A DNA stretch of 64,000 nt. Source: Cadophora sp. MPI-SDFR-AT-0126 (Eukaryota > Ascomycota > Leotiomycetes > Helotiales > Ploettnerulaceae). The stretch lies in contig JAGMVK010000002.1 in assembly GCA_020747065.1 (NCBI GenBank), positions 1,922,001 to 1,986,000 on the forward strand, written 5' to 3'. Under the pieces are notes generated by a model. It saw nothing but the letters and a program-made list of their open reading frames with translations. It did no database searches and was not told the DNA's origin. Every line of letters begins with the position of its first letter. Within the stretch, counting starts at the first letter, position 1. The position numbers and the translations under genes are program-made. Of this stretch, positions 58,151 to 64,000 are shown one piece after another.

Positions 58151-59738
58151 TCATCTTGATGATGACTTCCTCGGCCGGTCTATCGGCTCGCTGAAGCTCC
58201 TCTTGCTCGCACTGGCACTTCCATTACCATTACCATTCATCTTCCCGTTGGCGTGAAGGTGGGACTCATCATCACTGTCTTCAGTCAACTCTGTAAGGCC
58301 TAAGCCTTCTTCCTCGTCGTATGCATGGATCAATCCCTCTCTATCTCCTGTTCTGCCATATCCGCTGCCCACGCTCATTCTGTGAGGATCCAGACTCCTC
58401 CTGGATTGCATGCTCCTTCTGGTCTGAATGCTCGAAATTATATCAGTGGCAATGCCATCATGTGTAGTTCCAGCAATCATCCTCTGCCCATTGGGATCTC
58501 CACGAGAAATGTTGAGGAGATATACGCCGGTAAAGATGACCAGGAAACCGCATAGTAAAGAAATTGTGTTCACAGCATCGGAGGTGTTGAAACCACCATA
58601 TAGAATGAACGAAGCTGTCAGTGTTGCCGTGGTAAATGTAACGTAATAGAGCGGATTGACACTGTGCCAGTGTTAGCTCGATTTCCTATGAAGTACCGTG
58701 ACCTTGCTTACATTGATGTGGGGAACTGGCTCAGAGCCTTGTTGAAATAGTTCATCTGCGTCATGATGCAGACTGAGCACAAGATAATGAAGACATAGGT
58801 CGACGGATGTGTGAACTGGTTATTACCCGCCAAGGTCAACTTCACAGCGATCCCAAACGCCTTGACAGACATGACCGAGACTCCTCCAACAGTGGAACAA
58901 ATCGACAGGTAAATCAGAGGGTTCTTTTTCCCATACTTCGGCGCAATCTTGTATATCATGAAAACCGCAAAAACAGCTACGGCAAAGCAAAACAGCAGGA
59001 ACCCTTCAGATCCAGTCAGCTTGTATCTTCTCGGTGTAGATTTGATAGCTCACCAGGCTGGATTGCGTAGTGAAGGATCTCGTCAATGGTCTGGATCTCT
59101 TTGTCCGGGGGCGCATGAAGCACAATGATCACAGATCCGATGAGGCAGGTCGCACATCCCAGTTTCCCCAAAGTTCCCAGCTCTTCCTTCAAAAAGTATG
59201 ATCCTAGCACAGCGCCGATCAAGACACTCAGTGCTCCCAGAGGCGTCACCAGAATGGCGGGGGCAAAGGCGTATGCAGCAAAATTGGCTATCTCTCCAGC
59301 GACCACTACTCCAATATTAGTTGCTGTATCAAGGGCAAGCGTTGGCGGAGCGCATACAGGCTAGAATCCCAGCCCACCAAATGGGGCTCTTGAGATATGA
59401 AAACCCATCTCCCTCGAAGCCATGCCTTTCTTCAGCATCAATTAAACCCTAATGTTGTTAGTGCCAGATTCCTCCCTATATATGCCACTTGTTTGATCGG
59501 AAGAGGGCGAGACTGTGCTTTACCTTCTTCGTGATGACGAAACTTGTTCCTAGATCAAAAATTAATGTCCATTTGCAAAGAGACTGGCCGTATTTCGTAC
59601 CTATCGCCAATGTAGATGTGATGGCCAGAGCCAGGCCAATGTATCTATCATCAAATCAGCCATTAATTTCCATCTTGCGCGCTAGAACTGCGCAACATAT
59701 AAGGCCGTGATTCTGCCAACGTACTTGTCTTCTAACAT
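58151..59738 (-). CDS. NIPA-type magnesium transporter (DUF803)
   Basis: NIPA proteins are multi-pass membrane proteins of the drug/metabolite transporter superfamily that carry Mg2+ in animals; the fungal role is inferred from the family. Seven exons give 410 residues: 59738-59725, 59644-59601, 59549-59524, 59448-59358, 59308-59054, 59003-58712 and 58661-58151. The first three exons are very short (14, 44 and 26 nt), yet their phases fit and they assemble [20 protein letters not shown] and [19 protein letters not shown]. Next come [60 protein letters not shown] and [20 protein letters not shown]. Eight to nine helices are visible. The last 120 residues are a hydrophilic cytosolic tail with Arg/Ser and acidic clusters, ending in RPRKSSSR. 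The start is chosen by family match; the frame of 59815-60138 upstream is not joined. Confidence 0.9.
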
Positions 59739-61352
59739 CTTTGCGCAGATGTCAGACTTCCCCCTCCTATCGATGCCAATGTGTATGTTTCGCTGAGCTC
59801 GCGCGAGCTCGTCTTCAAGAAATGTCGTCCAGGGGTCGAATTAACCAAGTACAATGCAGATGCGTGCCGTGGGGCTCCCTGCCGCTCTTGATGATCGTGC
59901 TGATATCTGTATATGCCGAAACGGCGCGGAGAATATAGTCGTGGATCGCAGATTGAAGAAGTCGTCGAGTGATGGTTTCAGGCCCCTGTTCAGATATGCT
60001 CGTGGGTTCTGCTGTTATCGAAGCCGAGGCGAAGGATTGTGTGCTGGCGGCTGGGGATTTTGCGATCATCAAAGGACGAAAATACGGAGGTAAGTGAGTG
60101 TATTTCGAGGGATTGGCTGGTGCTCGAGATGAGGCCACAAAGCAGACAAACTGGTGTGTGCGTTCGCGTGTGAGTGGAGATGAATTGAGGTGTTTGAGGC
60201 CAGGGCTGAGAGAATTGCTGGGCTGGTTTGAGGCTCTTGCTCTTTTGCTTCGTGCAAGTGAAACCCTTTAACTTTTGTCACGTTGTCCAGTCCAGAACCA
60301 GCATCAGACGGTCTGGCCTATATTTAGGGCGCATTGGCGGCGCTCCGCCTTTTCCGCCCCTCTTCGGTTAACCAACCCCCTTTCCCCTGCATCGAGCAAA
60401 ACCATTATTGCAGAGACGCGTATTACAGTGGAGCAACGGGGAATGGTTTCTAGCGAAAAAGAAAACCATCTTTTCGTACTCGATTTTGAAAAATAAACAT
60501 GTGCCAGAGATTGTACTGGACATGTGTGCTTGAAGATACAACTAGCTACAAGCAATGAAAGAGGGAAAGACATCTATTACCGAACAAAATGCAAGGGCAA
60601 ACACTCACGGTTATTTTACACCATTCCTGATTCACGTCATGGCTTGTCAGACCGGCGATGCTGGTTTCTGGGTTGTTTGCAATCATTTGATGTGCCCTTC
60701 TTCATATCTCTCTATTCCTACATACGCGAAGGCACACTGGACGAGTCCATAAGGAGCCAGCGACATTCAGTCAGTGTCAGAAGTTGCAGTGAAAGCAGCA
60801 TTCCACCTCTGAGCAACGTCCACTAAACAAAATATGAATTCTCTCGGCAAGGAAATTGACCTCAACCCTCCTTCATAGGCGCCATTCGACACCCAGACCT
60901 GCATGCAAAGTAACAAGGAAGAAGAACGCCGTGCTATGCTAATTGCCAGAGCCGGACCTTGAAGTGTAAAGCTGGTATATCACGGGTATCATGTAATTTT
61001 GGACGGGTAGAAACAAAAAGGGGCGCGATGGGGAAAAGCATGAGTATACCTGTCGGACTTACTGTTGGTGAGTTCCTAAGGCACTGTTAGTAGTGATCGT
61101 AATCGTACATAGTTGTCGAGATCGGAAGTCGACTGTGGAGATGGTAGACGCGTTCGATGTCAAGCATCCAAGAGCGGTGTCCAAGGGGACATGTCGATAG
61201 GAAAGTCGAGATGTGACAGGTGCGGCATTAAATCGCATAACGAATCGAGATGCCAGAAATGGACCAGAAGCTGATTCAGAAGGATCGACCGTAGTATCGC
61301 CCTGAAATGATGTAGTAGATCATGACCGTGGACGCTTAGCATCTGGATTTTG
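59739..61352. other. Intergenic region
   Basis: About 1.6 kb. A 107-codon minus-strand frame at 59815-60138 lies just upstream of the NIPA start and is probably leader or chance. The rest holds the NIPA promoter and the 3' UTR of the acidic-protein gene. No repeat or RNA gene is recognised. Confidence 0.45.
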
Positions 61353-64000
61353 TTAGCAGATTCTTCGTCTCTTGTCTGGTGGCCTGGGCATACCAGTGGC
61401 CTGAGTCTGGGAGTCATTGGACTCGACATCTGCAATTGATCTCTTGCCATTGGCATTTTGATGTCCTTGAGTTTCGAGTGCAGGGGCAGGGGATGGCAGC
61501 GACAGCTCGGCCTCCTCCTCCTCCTCATCATCATAATCAATCTCATCCTTCTGATCAGCAACCTTTGCAATCTCTGGACTTGGTTCGAGCGTAGCACGTT
61601 TGTCCGGGTCAGCCACAATGCTGTCTTCGAGCAGATCGTCTTCATACTGGATCTCATCGGCACCCATCGTCACACTTGACTCTGCTGTCTCAACAATATC
61701 TAGACTGCTTGCATTTGAAGCATCTTGAGTGCCGATGTGTCTGTTTGTTGCATTGAGCCCGAGAAGATCGTTCTCTTGCTCTGGCTCTCCTTGGTAGGAA
61801 TTCTCTCCAACCTCAAACTCAAGCTCTTCATTTTCAAAGTTTGAAATAGCACTTTCATAATTAGCACCTTGCTTGGCTGCGTAATCAGGGTCCAGTTCGG
61901 TATCACCATGATACCCAACCTCTCCATATTGCTCCAAGGTAGCATTATTTTCATCGTTCTCAGTCCCGATTTCAGCAACATCGCTCAAAGCCAAGACATC
62001 ATGATCTGTTTCTTTATGGCCATATTCCGGATTATTGTGGGTGAAGTGGCCATAGCCGTTGTCGTCAGCGTCCTCACCGTCGCGAACTTCGTATTGCTCA
62101 TAGCCGATTTCGTTCTGGTCAGTAGGCTCTTCCTTCTCAATCGGGCGGCTGTCTGCATCTTCTTCGACACCGCCATCCTCAGCAAGTAAAGTCGTCTCGC
62201 CTTCATCGTCAGATTGCTGATGCTCAAGCGCAGTCTGTTCGATTCCCTCTTCTTGCTCCTCTGGCTGATGCTCAACGGCTGTCTCTTCGGCATCCTCGTC
62301 GCGCTCCTCTGGGGTGGCTGCAACAGATGGCTGACGCCTGTCGAGGGAACGGCGGCGCAGGAGCTCATCTCTTTGTTCGAAGTCTTCTACGATGAGTCGT
62401 TGGCATTTGCAACAAAAACAAGTTTGGGGTAAGAAACATGTGGAATTAAGGAAATCGGTGTATATACCGGCAGCTGTCTCATCGTTGTCAGTGTGTCGTG
62501 CAGGGGCTTTTCGCTTCTCCTCGATTTTCACATCCTCGTCATCTGAATAATCGATCAGATCTCCATCTTCATCGACATCGCTCTCACGGTCCTGCTGCTT
62601 CGATGCTGGCGTAAAAGCTGTCGTTTCCGCGGTAATGACAACGGGATCGCTACTAGAGCTGGTTGCTTCTAGAAGAGCCGGTTGCTGAGATTTCTCAGAT
62701 TCATCTTCTCGTACCTGCAAAGCAACTTGCTCGTCTGTTTGTCCTACGAGATCCCGGCCAGGAGCATTGACTTCTGCACTCTCGTACTGCTGTTTCTCAT
62801 TGTCACTGCCTGTAGCTTCGGCAAGCTCCTCGCCGTCAGCATTCGACTCAAAGTCAAACTTGCTCTCTCCTGGGTCCTCAGCATCGTCCAGACTTAGGCT
62901 TTGGCCATTCCAGTAGGCATAGTGGGACAAGCCTTTGCCTTCTGCAGCACCTGCCATGAGACTCGAAAATCTGCGGGAGAAGTTGGTTCTCGTCTGCAAA
63001 GTGATGTGACAACCTCCCGAGTTTTCAAGGCCATCGTTTTCCGCCAGTTTGGCATGTAGACTCAAGACCTGTAGAAGGGACACCTCGTCGATACACGAGG
63101 ACACCTGTTTGAGCGGAGTTAGCTTAACATCTGCGGCATTATTGTTAATGAGACTGACCTCTTCTGCTTGAAGACCAAGACTATCCACAACTAGGCACAA
63201 TTCATCTTCATCGGTGAGGTCATCTCGAATCACATCTCGAATTGCCCTGAAGAACTCGCTGAGAGGTTTCTCAGCTATCGCTTTGTCTGAGAGGAAGTAC
63301 AAATCTGGGTCATCATGCTCCGAAGCGGAAAACAGTGCGTATTCGACGTCTCGATACACAACTATGACATGCTCGAGGCTTGAAGCATCTTTGACTGATG
63401 GGATATCAACTGTGCTGTTATCTGAATCATGAAGAGATATTGGATCGGTATTGGCATGTGTACTGTGAACAGGACTCGGACAAGCCTCCAGAATGGAGGC
63501 AGGAGGGCTTCTAGGCTCAGCTGGAGCTACAGGAGGAAGACTTTGACGACTGGGACTGGAGAGTTGGGATCCTGGACCTGAAGTGCCTTGAGCTACAACT
63601 TCCGTGCCGCTTTTTGCAGGCGAATTATCTGGATCTTGAAGATTTTCCTCTGGTAGAACGACTTCCGCTGATTGCTGGAGATCAAATCCGAGTGGTTCAA
63701 CTTTGTTGGCATCGTATCCCTCGTAAGCAAGACCATTTGTATCATCTGCAAGAGACTGATTCCCAATCTGCCCATCAACAACATAGTACAAGGCATCTCC
63801 GTCAGTGGCGAAAGACATCGATTCCTGCTCAATAATGTGCTCGGTTTCTTCTTCCAATATATCTGCGTCTTCCATCTGGTAGGATTCGTTGTCATCGTCA
63901 AGCATTATATCGTCGTTTACAACTGCTGAAGGTTGGGGATGGAAGTCATCTCCGAAATCAACATGGGAGGTGGCATCTTCGAGAATGAAGTCCTCATCAC
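61353..64000 (-). CDS. Large acidic protein of unknown function (5' end outside window)
   Basis: I do not recognise this gene with certainty. The frame runs from the right window edge (reading DEDFILEDATSHVDFGDDF) to a stop at 61353, so the start lies outside. An 81-nt intron at 62387-62467 (GTATAT donor, GTAG acceptor) is a multiple of three, so the frame stays open across it; removing it joins DETAA to EDFEQRDELLRRRSLDRRQ. The visible part is about 855 residues. It is strikingly acidic. One compact, conserved-looking block lies near residues 180-320 from the edge (EHVIVVYRDVEYALFSASEH; YFLSDKAIAEKPLSEFFRAI; DELCLVVDSLGLQAEEVSL; ISLHAKLAEN-like helices). The C-terminal half is Asp/Glu/Gln-rich and disordered. 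It ends in PDKRRRIC, a basic nuclear-type signal, preceded by SIADVESNDSQTQ. A nuclear acidic regulator is plausible but unproven. Confidence 0.8.
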   Translation of the reverse strand, partial: DEDFILEDATSHVDFGDDFHPQPSAVVNDDIMLDDDNESYQMEDADILEEETEHIIEQESMSFATDGDALYYVVDGQIGNQSLADDTNGLAYEGYDANKVEPLGFDLQQSAEVVLPEENLQDPDNSPAKSGTEVVAQGTSGPGSQLSSPSRQSLPPVAPAEPRSPPASILEACPSPVHSTHANTDPISLHDSDNSTVDIPSVKDASSLEHVIVVYRDVEYALFSASEHDDPDLYFLSDKAIAEKPLSEFFRAIRDVIRDDLTDEDELCLVVDSLGLQAEEVSLINNNAADVKLTPLKQVSSCIDEVSLLQVLSLHAKLAENDGLENSGGCHITLQTRTNFSRRFSSLMAGAAEGKGLSHYAYWNGQSLSLDDAEDPGESKFDFESNADGEELAEATGSDNEKQQYESAEVNAPGRDLVGQTDEQVALQVREDESEKSQQPALLEATSSSSDPVVITAETTAFTPASKQQDRESDVDEDGDLIDYSDDEDVKIEEKRKAPARHTDNDETAAGIYTDFLNSTCFLPQTCFCCKCQRLIVEDFEQRDELLRRRSLDRRQPSVAATPEERDEDAEETAVEHQPEEQEEGIEQTALEHQQSDDEGETTLLAEDGGVEEDADSRPIEKEEPTDQNEIGYEQYEVRDGEDADDNGYGHFTHNNPEYGHKETDHDVLALSDVAEIGTENDENNATLEQYGEVGYHGDTELDPDYAAKQGANYESAISNFENEELEFEVGENSYQGEPEQENDLLGLNATNRHIGTQDASNASSLDIVETAESSVTMGADEIQYEDDLLEDSIVADPDKRATLEPSPEIAKVADQKDEIDYDDEEEEEAELSLPSPAPALETQGHQNANGKRSIADVESNDSQTQATGMPRPPDKRRRIC

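Noticed and set aside
59815..60138. 107-codon minus-strand frame upstream of the NIPA gene
   Set aside because: No family, no splice connection to the NIPA start, and the NIPA protein is already complete without it.

Overview
The window looks like nuclear DNA of a filamentous ascomycete (Pezizomycotina). Genes lie on both strands at moderate density. They are cut by short introns, mostly about 46-80 nt, with GTAAGT-like donors, CTAAC/CTGAC-like branch points and CAG/TAG acceptors. Several families are fungal: sterol C-14 reductase, Atg27, a zinc-cluster-free fungal transcription factor, a 2EXR protein and a fungal-type GH3 beta-glucosidase. The general feel is Leotiomycete-like, but that is an impression, not something the sequence proves. 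I see no rRNA, tRNA, transposon or CRISPR array. Exon models were built by hand from splice signals; apart from the cases flagged, each model closes to a whole number of codons.

Left part (1-11.4 kb): an intronless Cwc22 splicing factor, an unrecognised coiled-coil protein, a 2EXR-domain gene whose reading frame is fragile, and an intronless SET+MYND methyltransferase-like gene.

Middle part (12.8-33 kb) is the most accessory-looking stretch: a PaaK-like adenylate-forming enzyme divergent from a cytochrome P450 (1.5 kb shared upstream region holding a diverged direct repeat), two low-complexity unrecognised proteins, a short-chain dehydrogenase, a secreted Ser/Thr-rich protein, a DUF899 thioredoxin-like protein and a fungal transcription factor. 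The P450 has one striking oddity: its last intron begins AT instead of GT.

Right part (33-64 kb) is mostly conserved housekeeping: a (6-4) photolyase/cryptochrome, Atg27, sterol C-14 reductase (ERG24), a secreted GH3 beta-glucosidase, an EFM4-type lysine methyltransferase, the PP2A scaffold subunit A, cytosolic Phe-tRNA synthetase beta, a myotubularin phosphatase divergent from ribosomal protein S3, a NIPA-type magnesium transporter, and the 3' part of a large acidic protein that runs off the right edge. A 164-bp (GATGAA)n microsatellite sits between the beta-glucosidase and EFM4.

I did not find a convincing new multi-gene system. The best leads are the divergent adenylating-enzyme/P450 pair, the AT-AG intron of the P450, and two gene models with unstable or ambiguous frames.
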